Counted from the first letter of the stretch, positions 7,978 through 19,276 are shown. The stretch: DNA of 64,000 nucleotides from Halocatena salina (GCF_023115355.1 NZ_CP096020.1:248001-312000); one strand, 5' to 3'. Notes: generated by a model from the sequence alone, not told the origin. Program-made: numbers and translations.

Positions 7978-8709
7978 CTACGCGTGTTTGAGATACTGTT
8001 CAACGGACCAGCCCCAGATGTCATCAGCCAACCAGTGGACACCCCACCAGGTGTAACCGTTTTTGTCGGTCGGCCCGTTCATGATCTCGCCTTCAGTGCC
8101 GGGAGCCATCGTGGCGAGCACCTGCGAACCCGTCCCGGGCTGCTTGCGCGTGTTGAGGTTTGCCGTTGGAGTAACGCGATCACCGTCGCTGAATCCACCA
8201 CCGCCACCTCCGCCACCACCGTAGCGGTCGCGGTAGACGGCAGCGGTCTCTTTGACATGGTTGACGTAGTCCCAACTGTGGTTATAGGCGTACAGCGCAT
8301 CGTTCCAGTTTCCGGGTGCACCTGAGGCGGTCAGGTAGTTGGCTGCGGCCGGGATCGCATCCTGGTAGTCGCAGATGTTCTTGTCGCCATCGCCATTGCC
8401 ATCGACACCGTAGGCATCCCACGTCGCCGGCATGAACTGCATTGGGCCTTTCGCGCCCGCGCCGGATTCGGCACACCCCGTCGTGTACTGACCGTGTTGG
8501 GTTTCGACCCATCCGACACCCGCTAGATACGTCCAGTCGATTCCCCATTCACTTCCCGTCTGCCGATACTCGGTGAGATAGTTCGACGGAATATCGCCGG
8601 TAGGATTCGCTGCAGCGGTGCCCGACAGTACCGACGTGGCACCAACAGCGGCGACACTTGTACTTCCCAATGCTTGCAGCATCGACCGTCGTGTTAATTG
8701 GTCTGTCAT
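7978..8709 (-). CDS. Tat-exported lytic transglycosylase with SH3 domain
   Basis: A 243-residue secreted protein. The twin-arginine leader is LTRRSMLQALG at about residues 5-15, with a cleavage-like AAA near 32-34. A lysozyme-like transglycosylase domain spans about 40-162: the catalytic Glu is E69 in GVGWVETQHG, followed by GAKGPMQFMPATW (86-98), DAIPAAANYL and ALYAYNHSWDYVNHV. A poly-Gly hinge (about 164-172) leads to a C-terminal SH3 domain nearly identical to that of the next gene. Such enzymes cleave the glycan strands of murein. Because the host lacks murein, an antibacterial or bacteriolytic feeding role is inferred. It is the first gene of the likely two-gene unit. Confidence 0.88.
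   Translation of the reverse strand: MTDQLTRRSMLQALGSTSVAAVGATSVLSGTAAANPTGDIPSNYLTEYRQTGSEWGIDWTYLAGVGWVETQHGQYTTGCAESGAGAKGPMQFMPATWDAYGVDGNGDGDKNICDYQDAIPAAANYLTASGAPGNWNDALYAYNHSWDYVNHVKETAAVYRDRYGGGGGGGGGFSDGDRVTPTANLNTRKQPGTGSQVLATMAPGTEGEIMNGPTDKNGYTWWGVHWLADDIWGWSVEQYLKHA
8001..8190 (-). repeat. SH3-domain duplicated segment, copy 2
   Basis: Partner of the copy at 7641-7830 (six differences in 190 bases by eye). The two proteins differ here at only a few residues, such as TPTANLNT against TPTTNLNT and GTGSQ against GTDSQ. Confidence 0.9.
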
Positions 8710-9084
8710 TGATTGTCAATTGGTCGCTTTATGGCACTAGGGTTCAATTTCGTTTACCAGACTTATAGAGGCGTACACTCCCTCGTACGTATCATCGGTA
8801 ACGCACCCGACGGTGCCGAACTGGTCGACTTTAAAGTGAGTCGGTGCTCCTTCTCAACTCGGTGATCCTCGGTCGATTCAAGCGGCCTGATTTCCCGTCT
8901 CATACTATTTGTTCCATCTCGTAGCAAGCAGGAGTACAAGCGGGGGGTAAATATAATTATTTGTTGATATTATTCACGAAGTGAGATCCTCTCAAGTCCT
9001 GAAATTCTCTCATTATATGAGATTTTCTCGGAAGATGTACAGATGTGAAACGTTATAAGCACCCCATTTGTTATAAAAACAACC
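8710..9084. promoter_or_regulatory. Divergent promoter region with inverted repeat
   Basis: This 375-base gap separates the minus-strand transglycosylase gene from a plus-strand HTH regulator. Upstream of the regulator are CGTTATAAGC (about 9051-9060) and GTTATAAAAA (about 9069-9078), either of which could act as a TATA box. Further up is a 6+3+6 inverted repeat, TCTCAT-TAT-ATGAGA, at 9008-9022, which might be an operator. The regulator could therefore control itself and the peptidoglycan-hydrolase pair, but that is inference from position only. Confidence 0.45.
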
Positions 9085-9876
9085 ATGACAGACCTTGATC
9101 AGTTCATCGACTTTATCAGATATTCACCTCTGATCGAAACGTTGCAGGGAGAAGCGCTGGAACGAAAAGAGTTAGAACAGCGACTGGAGATTTCGAGAGC
9201 GACTAGTCATCGGTACACGAACGCCCTCGGTGAGAGTGGACTGATAGAGAAATCGGACGGAGCGTTCACTCTCACGGAGCTCGGCGAGATGATTACAGAG
9301 ACAGTGGTCGAGTTCAAGCAGGAGACACGGACGGCGTTGATACTCGCGCCTGCGCTTGAAGCTCTCCCTCCCACCGCCCCAGCGATTGACATCGCTGCCT
9401 TCACTGATGCGACCGTGACGACTGCCGGTCCCGGAAACCCCTACCGGGGCGTGAATCGGTTCATGTCATTGGTGGATGAGACCTCTACACTGCGGGGACT
9501 CGATCCAACCTCAATCAACCCGCAGCACATCGATGAACTCCACGCCCAAATCTGCGACGGTATGGAAACCCAGGTCGTCTTTCCGCCAGCGATCGCTGAG
9601 AAACTCCTTGTCTCGAACCCCGAGCGGGCGCAAACGATCTTCGAGAGCGGAAACCTCACCTTCTGGATTCATGACGATCTCCCGTTCGGGCTCACCCTCT
9701 GTGACGACCGCATCGGGATCGGCATCTACGACGACGAAACCGGCATGCTCAAGACCTATGTTGACACCGATGCAGCCGCAGCCTATGACTGGGCTGAGAG
9801 CCTCTACGAGTTCTATCGATCGGACGCTGATCCTCTCGACTGGGATGACAAAGAATCCGAAACGCTATCGCTGTAG
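9085..9876 (+). CDS. HTH transcriptional regulator (winged helix plus DUF1724-like domain)
   Basis: A 263-residue regulator. Residues about 15-75 form a winged-helix domain: LERKELEQRLEISRATSHRYTNALGESGLIEK, then wing and FTLTELGEMI. Residues about 100-250 resemble the C-terminal sensor domain common in haloarchaeal paralogues of this type, with TQVVFPPAIAEKLL and LPFGLTLCDDRIGIGIYDD patterns; the latter resembles the DUF1724-type regulatory domain. It is divergent from the exported transglycosylase/M23 pair. Its ligand is unknown. Confidence 0.75.
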   Translation: MTDLDQFIDFIRYSPLIETLQGEALERKELEQRLEISRATSHRYTNALGESGLIEKSDGAFTLTELGEMITETVVEFKQETRTALILAPALEALPPTAPAIDIAAFTDATVTTAGPGNPYRGVNRFMSLVDETSTLRGLDPTSINPQHIDELHAQICDGMETQVVFPPAIAEKLLVSNPERAQTIFESGNLTFWIHDDLPFGLTLCDDRIGIGIYDDETGMLKTYVDTDAAAAYDWAESLYEFYRSDADPLDWDDKESETLSL

Positions 9877-10206
9877 CAACACACAGAAGTGCGCAATACG
9901 GACTGGGCGATGCACTAATCATCCCTAGATCGTGAAATTCCACACCTCAAATGTCTACACTCAGAGTACATCAACCATTAAAAGAAAATTCGCACGACAG
10001 TCGCGAGTAATCGGCCACTGTCTACGCTGTACATGGGTATTGTACGCGATGGAGCGCCCTCACCGGTTTGTCGAGGCGCTGTGATCTCATGGATAAACTT
10101 ATATTTTTATAAATTATTACTGTAATAGGGTGACCATTGGTTGACAGCGACATCAAGAGCTACCGATATCCACACGAGAAGACGCGTCGTTGACGCTATC
10201 ACCAAC
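9877..10206. other. Intergenic region, no gene recognised
   Basis: About 330 bases following the regulator, including a very AT-rich stretch at about 10090-10125. No supported gene, repeat or RNA. Confidence 0.35.
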
Positions 10207-10372
10207 CTACCAACGAGTTCCCTGCTCTTGAATCCCGGTCACCGTCGTATCCTTATCTACGGGAAGCCCTTCGGCGAAGACCGTATCAACACCAAGATCG
10301 CCAGCGACGGCACGAACGACATCCTCGGAGCCATTGCTACCGGCGTCTCCTGTCTTCGGTTTCCATGAGATC
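10207..10372 (-). pseudogene. P-type ATPase C-terminal fragment
   Basis: Read on the minus strand from about 10372 to a stop at 10207-10209, one frame gives TGDAGSNGSEDVVRAVAGD, then LGVDTVFAEGLPVDKDT and VTGIQEQG. This matches the hinge of the HAD domain in heavy-metal P-type ATPases: TGD, RAVAxxLGID, FAExLPxDK, and then the xxLQxxG motif. Only about 50 codons survive, with neither the DKTG phosphorylation site nor membrane helices, so it is a dead fragment. The metal cannot be assigned. Confidence 0.55.
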
Positions 10373-10383
10373 CGAAGTGTACA

Positions 10384-13017
10384 TTAGGTTTCCATATCTG
10401 ATCTCGGAGCCAACTCAGGGGTGACCGAACCGTTTGAGGATTTCTGTGCATTGGCCGGGACATCCATGGAAAACCCATCCGAGAAGGTCACTGTTCTCGT
10501 CGAATCGGAAGCATTGTACGCGATGTAGGTTTTCTCCGTTCCGTCGTCGAAGACAGCGTACATCGGCACGTCGGCCACGACTGAGGGATCAACAGTCCCC
10601 ATGGCGTCCATATTGTACACCCAATGATACGTAAACGCTGTCGAGGAACCGCTACCACTCGAATCGGCAAGCGGAAGCTCGGACTCCATTAACCCAACCG
10701 CATCGCCAGCGTCGTGCAGTGACCGGTAGCCCCAAGCGGCGGTTTTCCACCCATCCAGAAAGTCCGTGTCGGGTGCATCGACGTCCGGTTTACACGTCGT
10801 TTCCAGTCCGCGTGTGCGCGTCATATCATCCCAATTTTCCCTAGCGTAGGTTTGATCCCACCCGAGATACAGCGAATGGCCGTTGATGGGGAGCCAGTTG
10901 ATCCCGAACACCTCGATCGTGTCGAGTGGTCCCCAGAAAACGTGGTGATCGTATCCGGTCGACCAGACGATGGAAGCGTAATCGAACTCCGGTGCTCCCC
11001 AGGGCGGCGTCGCATCGTCACAGGCCGTCCCTGAAGACACGTCGTCACCCCAGGACGTGGGGAACGAATCGTGGCTCGGATCGAACCAATACTCCCAGAT
11101 TGCAGTCACTTCGTGGGTGTACGCGGCGATCGCGGCGTCTCGCATGGCCGTATTGCCGGTCAATTCGGCCCATTTAATCATTCCTGCGTAGGCGTTGACT
11201 GCCTCTGACGAGGATTCCTGGTTGTTTCCGTCAGCAGCGGCTGCGTCTCCGCCCGCAAACGAATGTCCACCGTACGGATCGAAGTTTCGCATGAACGGGA
11301 ATGCGTCCTTTGGGGCGTCCTTGGGCAACGATCCAAACGGATCCGTTCCATCGGGACGCTCCCAGTTGGCGTAGTCGCGGATGAGCAGATTCACCATTCC
11401 TTCGTATTCGGAAACCCATTCATCGTCCATGCGCGCGATTTCCGCTGCCGCATTCACGAAATAGCCATAATGGAAGTGGTGATCGTTCAGGATCGATGCT
11501 GATCCGAATCCATCGGGGTATCCGATCAACGACCCGACTGCGTCGTGGTAGTAAAACAGCTCTTCTTCTTCGACCGTGTCGTAGCTCGTATCTTCAACCG
11601 TCAGCCAACCACTCAACTTGTCCGCGATCCCGTTCAGGAAGTGATCACGGGCTGTGGTGTTGCCGACTTGTTGAGCGATCGGGATCGCTTGCCAGTTGCG
11701 ATTGTAATCTTTTCCAGCCCAGTAGGTATTCGTTTCACTTCCGCTTCCGTTCTGCCAGAGCGAATTCGATGCGAGACGGTCGAGATAAGCCGAAAGCGTT
11801 GCTGTGTCGTAGTTCCCTTCGTCACTCAAAAACGGTAGAATCCCTGGATAGGTCATGGTCGTATCGAACGACGACCCGGCAAACAGCTTGAGCGTCCCTC
11901 GTGGAGAAAAGTACGTGTAGTCGGTCAGCGGATCGCTGGAATGTTTCCACTGGTGGGGGAACAGACACGTGAGGACTTCGTTATCGCCGGCGGTGTTCTC
12001 CGCTTTGGCCTCGGTTCGAAACGAGAAGGTCGACCGAACCGATGAGATGGGCGTCCGGTCGGCATCCGTCTTCACGTAGTTCCATTCGACCGATGTATCG
12101 CGGATGACGTTGTAAGCGTACGTTTCGAAGAGGTCGAGTACATCCGATCCGGCATCAGGCAGCAACGCCACTGTGAGATAGCCATCTCCATCGAGTGATG
12201 AGGTCAACGTCGACGTTCCCGTACCCGTCCACGTCGCATCAGCTGGTGCGAAAATACCGTACTGTTTGGTGTAGTCGTCCGCCGTGATGCCGTCGACCGA
12301 TACACCGAGGACGTTGCCGCGGTCGGCCCACACGGAGATGTTCGCGTCGTCCACCGGCACAACGTTCGATGGCGTGCTATCTTTGGTCTCGAAGGTCAAC
12401 TCCGCGTCACCCCCGTTGTACTCGACGAAAAACAGCGGACAGCCACGCGCCATCGTCACGTCCATCGCTGTTGCCGTTCCGTCCCCCCACCTCGCTCGGA
12501 CGTGCCAATCGCCCCAATCGTCGGCTGCCGATTCGGCGTAGTCAGTCGCGGCGTTACCGATCGTTAACTGCGGGGTGTTCAGATAGTCCATCTTGAGAAA
12601 CCCTTGCTCTGCCGGGTCGCCGAACCAGTCGCTCGGATACTGGACTGTCAGTCCACGCGTATTCGCCTCGGCGTAGTACGGCAGACCGACGACCGCACCA
12701 CGTCCGTGTGGATCGTCGTTGGTTCCGAGGATGATCGATGTCCACCAGTCGTTCGTCGGAATCGGACCGGATGCGTTCGCGGTGGTGTACACTTCTTCCG
12801 ACGACGGCGGAGTTGCATAGTCGGCCGTGATATCACCGTCGTCAGGCAATGCCGTGGTGTAACTACCGCTGCCGACCGAAACCACGTCCGAACGTGGAAT
12901 CGCTCCCTGAGCGGTGTCCGGGGAAACCCCCGCGAGTGCAGCCATACTGGCGAGTCCTTTCATGTATCTCCTTCGTGATACCCGTAACCGTTCCAAAATC
13001 GTGTTTTTTGCTGTCAT
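10384..13017 (-). CDS. Tat-exported GH81 endo-beta-1,3-glucanase
   Basis: An 877-residue secreted glycoside hydrolase of family 81 (laminarinase-type, cutting beta-1,3-glucan). The chosen ATG at 13017 places a twin-arginine leader, VSRRRYMKGLASMAALAG, at residues 13-30; the frame is open further upstream but that part lacks coding character. The mature protein opens with the family's PIPTNDWWTS segment. The conserved block LNDHHFHYGYF is near residue 510 (acid residue of the active site) and NQESSSEAVNAY near residue 600 carries the catalytic glutamates. A C-terminal beta-rich extension follows. Beta-1,3-glucans occur in fungal walls and algal storage polymers. It is divergent from a TrmB-like regulator, which probably controls it. 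Confidence 0.88.
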   Translation of the reverse strand: MTAKNTILERLRVSRRRYMKGLASMAALAGVSPDTAQGAIPRSDVVSVGSGSYTTALPDDGDITADYATPPSSEEVYTTANASGPIPTNDWWTSIILGTNDDPHGRGAVVGLPYYAEANTRGLTVQYPSDWFGDPAEQGFLKMDYLNTPQLTIGNAATDYAESAADDWGDWHVRARWGDGTATAMDVTMARGCPLFFVEYNGGDAELTFETKDSTPSNVVPVDDANISVWADRGNVLGVSVDGITADDYTKQYGIFAPADATWTGTGTSTLTSSLDGDGYLTVALLPDAGSDVLDLFETYAYNVIRDTSVEWNYVKTDADRTPISSVRSTFSFRTEAKAENTAGDNEVLTCLFPHQWKHSSDPLTDYTYFSPRGTLKLFAGSSFDTTMTYPGILPFLSDEGNYDTATLSAYLDRLASNSLWQNGSGSETNTYWAGKDYNRNWQAIPIAQQVGNTTARDHFLNGIADKLSGWLTVEDTSYDTVEEEELFYYHDAVGSLIGYPDGFGSASILNDHHFHYGYFVNAAAEIARMDDEWVSEYEGMVNLLIRDYANWERPDGTDPFGSLPKDAPKDAFPFMRNFDPYGGHSFAGGDAAAADGNNQESSSEAVNAYAGMIKWAELTGNTAMRDAAIAAYTHEVTAIWEYWFDPSHDSFPTSWGDDVSSGTACDDATPPWGAPEFDYASIVWSTGYDHHVFWGPLDTIEVFGINWLPINGHSLYLGWDQTYARENWDDMTRTRGLETTCKPDVDAPDTDFLDGWKTAAWGYRSLHDAGDAVGLMESELPLADSSGSGSSTAFTYHWVYNMDAMGTVDPSVVADVPMYAVFDDGTEKTYIAYNASDSTRTVTFSDGFSMDVPANAQKSSNGSVTPELAPRSDMET

Positions 13018-13275
13018 GAATGACGCTCGGACACAGTTAAAGCCGGTCACGACACAGACCCGGTTGCTCTCCAGTCCGATCAGTACATCCGGATGCAAGA
13101 CTGGCCGGACGATGAAACCGAGATCCCCTGCGCCGATCGTGCTTCTCACATGATTCTGTGCCCACTCAAAAAACATTCGACATGGTTAAAAATACTATCC
13201 AATAAGTTTGACATTATGTAGGTCTATGGGTCAATAGGGAAATAACTCTTCACGGTTGAATAGTATACATCAGGT

Positions 13276-14409
13276 ATGAATCGGGATGCACTACGGAGGG
13301 CGCTGGAAAACGCTGATTTAACCGCGTACCAGGCGAAGGCGTACCTCACACTGATCGACAACGGTCGTCTTTCGGCGGTCGATGTCGCCGAAAAGGCCAC
13401 CATTCCCACCTCACAGATCTACAAGACGCTGCGATCGCTCGAGGGGATGGGGTTCATCGAGATCATCGAACAGGACACGCTACACGCCGAACCTCGGGAT
13501 CTCACGGCTGTCCAGTCCCAACTCCGAAAGCGAGGAGCACTGCTGAGTGACGCGGCAGACGAACTCGAAGAACGCTGGACGCGACCGACTGCCAACGAGC
13601 ACCGGGTCAGCGTGGTCAAACACGCCGAAACGGTTATCGAACGCGTTCGTGATCGACTGTCCGAGGTGGCTGTCAGCGCTGAACTTTCGGTGACGATGGA
13701 GCAGTTGATAACACTCGGTCCCGATCTCATGGCAGCTGCAGAGCGTGGCGTCGTGGTTCACGTATCCGTGTACGATGATGACGACGTCACTCAGAGATGT
13801 CGAGATGCCGACCTCCTCGATTCTCCGATCGAAATCCGTGTTGCGTCGATCCCGGGACCGTTTCTCGCAATCCTCGATCGCCGATCGACGTATTTTACTC
13901 CGAACGATCGAGCGGACGAAACGTACGGCGTCCTCATCGAGGACGAAATCCTCTCGTTTATCAATCACTGGTACTTCCGGACGTGTCTCTGGGACGTGTC
14001 TCCGACCGTCGACGCGGTACCCAGCGGACGGATGACGTATCTCAGTTTAGAGGAGTTCCTCCGTGATATCGGACCGCTGTACCACCAAGGAGCGACGATT
14101 TCAGTTACCATCGTGGGGTGTACTGGGAAAAGTGATCGTACGAACACCGTACACGGGGAGATCTCCGGACTGTTCTATCCCGGTGTTCTGGAAGGGATCG
14201 AATCACCATCGTTAGGACAGCTCTCGACGTTTTCGACGGTCTTCATCGATACTGACGAAACGAGATATTCGGTCGGGAGCTGGGGTGCCGTGTTCGAAGA
14301 CATCGAGGCGCTGACGATCAGGATCGATGACATCGTGTTTCCTTCCCAGCCGTCGACCGATGGGACCGAACGCTCCGAAATCGCGGGGACCCGTGCCGAC
14401 GATTCGTAG
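13276..14409 (+). CDS. TrmB family sugar-responsive transcriptional regulator
   Basis: A 377-residue TrmB-type protein. The N-terminal winged helix spans about residues 10-80, with LTAYQAKAYLTLIDNG, VAEKATIPTSQIYKTLRSLE and MGFIEI. A coiled segment follows (RKRGALLSDAADELEERW), then a C-terminal sugar-sensor-like domain through about residue 355. Proteins of this family bind sugars and repress or activate polysaccharide-use genes. The start codon lies 258 bases from that of the divergent GH81 glucanase, so beta-glucan breakdown products are a plausible signal. The intervening AT-rich stretch (13180-13270) should hold both promoters. Confidence 0.85.
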   Translation: MNRDALRRALENADLTAYQAKAYLTLIDNGRLSAVDVAEKATIPTSQIYKTLRSLEGMGFIEIIEQDTLHAEPRDLTAVQSQLRKRGALLSDAADELEERWTRPTANEHRVSVVKHAETVIERVRDRLSEVAVSAELSVTMEQLITLGPDLMAAAERGVVVHVSVYDDDDVTQRCRDADLLDSPIEIRVASIPGPFLAILDRRSTYFTPNDRADETYGVLIEDEILSFINHWYFRTCLWDVSPTVDAVPSGRMTYLSLEEFLRDIGPLYHQGATISVTIVGCTGKSDRTNTVHGEISGLFYPGVLEGIESPSLGQLSTFSTVFIDTDETRYSVGSWGAVFEDIEALTIRIDDIVFPSQPSTDGTERSEIAGTRADDS

Positions 14410-15107
14410 CCCCGCCGGTCGAAACCGCGGATACGGTGGCGGTGCCCGTTTACCGAAAATAATCATATAAATATTATATGGCGTAGATGTGTATATATAG
14501 GAGTAGAAAACGACTGCCGAGCGCTCGCAGCCGCTATGCCCGGTGGTTATCGAACTATTCGGATTTTCTACTACATAACGTCTACTCTACACTACTTCGT
14601 ATTGAATGTTTATTATCAATTGAGTCGAGGGATCGTTGACTATCAGGATTCCCGATCCAAGCGTTTCGAGTAAGGTCCCATCGGGCGGTGTCATAGCGGA
14701 ACCGGTTTCTTCCACCGTCAGCTTCCGTTACACGGGTACGATTGTAATCGACACCGTTCGACGAATGAGACCAACTCACACGATGGGAATTGTGGCAATT
14801 GATTCTATATACTTCTGTTTCTATCGGTGGCAGTTGATGATCAGTAGAGTTGTATGATTTCTCGACTATACACAGTACCGCGTGTATACGTCTTAATATC
14901 CTATTTTACACTCTCAATTTTATTTTATCAGAATAGAAAATATATTTAAAATATTATGAGGGTGTTCTCCGAGATTCAGACGGAGATACAAACAGAAGTA
15001 ATTAAATTATTGGGCTGTCCCTTCTCAGGAGGTTCCGCGATATCCAAGAGATGTCAGCTTCACTGTCGTGGGAACACATTAGCCGATGAGCGTCGTAGAG
15101 ACTACAC
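14410..15107. other. Long AT-rich intergenic region
   Basis: About 700 bases without a convincing gene. Runs of A and T at about 14460-14505 and 14885-14960 stand out. The short open frames have no family resemblance. The right end must carry the promoter of the dehydrogenase gene at 15108. No inverted-repeat ends of a mobile element were found. Confidence 0.4.
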
Positions 15108-16166
15108 ATGGATCTCGACAGTTATTTCGAGGATTTCACCCGTCGAGATTGGCAGATGCTCGATGAGGCGTCCGTTCGGATTGCCGTAATCGGTCTCGGT
15201 CGATTTGCTCGTGAGCGGGCGCTGCCGGCGATCCGAGACGCACAGTTCTGTGAGGCGACTGTTCTCGTCAGCGGCTCGCCCCAGAAAGTCGCCGATCTCC
15301 CGGGCACGGTCGCCATCGATCGAGTCATCGACTACGAAGCGTACCACGCTGGTGAAGCAGTAGAAGCATACGACGCCGTTTACATCGCTACACCGCCAGC
15401 GTTCCACCTCGAGTACGCAGAAACCGCTGCTGATCTGGGGAAGGACATCCTCTGTGAGAAACCACTGGCGGCGACACTCGAAGACGCCGAACGGATGGTC
15501 GATGTCGCGGCGGAGGTTGTCCTCATGACTGCCTACCGGCTACGGACGGAACCCGCAATCAGACGCCTGCGCGAGGCAATCAGAGACGGCGTCATCGGCA
15601 CACCAATCCAGATTCACAGTGGCTTTTCCACACAGGTGCTTGATTATGCTGGCCCGGACTCGTGGCGACTCGATCCCGATATCGCAGGTGGTGGGGCGCT
15701 CATAGATCTTGGGGTGTATCCGTTGAACACGAGCCGGTTCCTGCTCGGCGTTGATCCTGTGGCAGTCAGCGCTGAAACCACTTCATCAGGCCCACCGTTC
15801 GACCGGATTGACGAGCACGTCGCAGTCCAGCTCATCTTTCCGGACGGAGCGACAGCTTCCTGTACCGCGAGCTTCAACGCCCACCCCGACAGTCGGCTCC
15901 ACGTCCTTGGAACGGACGGACAGTTGTGGCTCCGATTTCCGTTCGGTGGCCACGTCTCACAGGAAATCGTCATTGAACGGGGAGAGACCCACGCACGCTA
16001 CACCGGCCCGCCGGTCGATGAAGTCAGCGAAGAATTCGACTATTTCGCCCATTGCAGTCGCACCGAGACGAAGTGTGAGTGTGATGGTGAAGAGGGGCTA
16101 ACTGACCTCCGGATCATCGAAGCCGCCTACACCGCTGCCGAAACAGGCACCCGGGTCGATCTATAG
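15108..16166 (+). CDS. Gfo/Idh/MocA oxidoreductase, probable D-xylose 1-dehydrogenase
   Basis: A 352-residue NAD(P)-dependent oxidoreductase. The Rossmann motif is VIGLGRFARERALPAI at about residues 27-42, CEKPLA (about 117-122) is the family signature, and the C-terminal Gfo/Idh sheet domain ends at the stop. The overall pattern, with an opening DFTRRDWQ-like segment, GGALIDLGVYPLNTSRFLL and EEFDYFAHC, closely resembles the Haloferax volcanii D-xylose 1-dehydrogenase (XacA/Gfo6) as I remember it. That enzyme oxidises xylose to xylonolactone as the first step of the oxidative pentose route. None of the other xylose-pathway genes lie nearby, so the substrate may be another aldose. Confidence 0.75.
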   Translation: MDLDSYFEDFTRRDWQMLDEASVRIAVIGLGRFARERALPAIRDAQFCEATVLVSGSPQKVADLPGTVAIDRVIDYEAYHAGEAVEAYDAVYIATPPAFHLEYAETAADLGKDILCEKPLAATLEDAERMVDVAAEVVLMTAYRLRTEPAIRRLREAIRDGVIGTPIQIHSGFSTQVLDYAGPDSWRLDPDIAGGGALIDLGVYPLNTSRFLLGVDPVAVSAETTSSGPPFDRIDEHVAVQLIFPDGATASCTASFNAHPDSRLHVLGTDGQLWLRFPFGGHVSQEIVIERGETHARYTGPPVDEVSEEFDYFAHCSRTETKCECDGEEGLTDLRIIEAAYTAAETGTRVDL

Positions 16167-18845
<2,679 letters not shown>

Positions 18846-18861
18846 CGCGTCTCTGCGTACT

Positions 18862-19204
18862 CTCACACAGCGGTTTTCCTGAGTTATTCTTCAGTCTGCT
18901 GTAGAGCTACTACCGGACTGGTCCGGACTTCCTAGGATAGTATATAAACAACCCTAGTAATATTGAAGATAACTCAGGAAAATCGCTGTGCAACTAGGTA
19001 CTGTCTCCGACTTTTGGTTGTACTAGTAGTAGTTAGTATTGCCTATACCAATAGATATAATACTATAACACGGGACTCTCATTCGATTTGAAACCATTCG
19101 CCTCCCATCACATGAATAACTCGGGAAAACCGCTGTGTGTGAGGACATACGAACCGATTCACCCCCTATTTCGCGTGAATAACTCAGGAAAACCGCTGTG
19201 TGAG
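18862..19204. repeat. Four origin-type repeats (ORB-like)
   Basis: The core is AACTCAGGAAAACCGCTGTG. Copies are at 18862-18889 (minus orientation), 18968-18992 (plus, with AATCG for AACCG), 19114-19143 (plus, with TCGGG for TCAGG) and 19177-19204 (plus). The last two start 63 bases apart. They are non-coding, although one reading frame runs open through the latter part of the region. Confidence 0.88.
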
Positions 19205-19212
19205 TGGGAAAG

Positions 19213-19248
19213 AACTCAGGAAACTCAGGAAACTCGGGAAATTATAAG
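19213..19248 (+). promoter_or_regulatory. orc1/cdc6 promoter with three tandem half-repeats
   Basis: AACTCAGGA occurs three times in tandem (19213-19239, the last as AACTCGGGA), immediately followed by the TATA-like ATTATAAGG at 19240-19248. The start codon lies 29 bases further on. The 9-mers are the left half of the origin repeats, so the initiator protein probably binds at its own promoter and autoregulates. Confidence 0.7.
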
Positions 19249-19276
19249 GCAACTCGATACGTCAGCGCCGATCAGT

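Larger units (their letters stand above)
18846..19276. other. Candidate replication origin next to orc1/cdc6
   Basis: The 430-base gap between katG and orc1/cdc6 holds four copies of a 25-28 base repeat, one inverted and three direct, around two AT-rich stretches (about 18938-18970 and 19014-19078). Just upstream of the orc gene are three tandem 9-base partial copies and a TATA box. Inverted origin-recognition boxes flanking an unwinding element beside an orc1/cdc6 gene are the standard layout of haloarchaeal origins. The repeat sequence itself differs from the best-known haloarchaeal boxes, so initiator specificity is probably private to this replicon. Confidence 0.8.

Noticed and set aside
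9008-9022. Inverted repeat as a transcription terminator
   Set aside because: It lies upstream of a start codon, has short arms without a following T-run, and archaeal termination does not rely on such hairpins.
13018-13176. Longer N-terminus for the GH81 glucanase
   Set aside because: The twin-arginine leader must be near the N-terminus for Tat export; the ATG at 13017 places it correctly.
19088-19276. Longer N-terminus for Orc1/Cdc6
   Set aside because: The 63 extra codons are translations of the origin repeats and the promoter; the TATA box lies inside this stretch.
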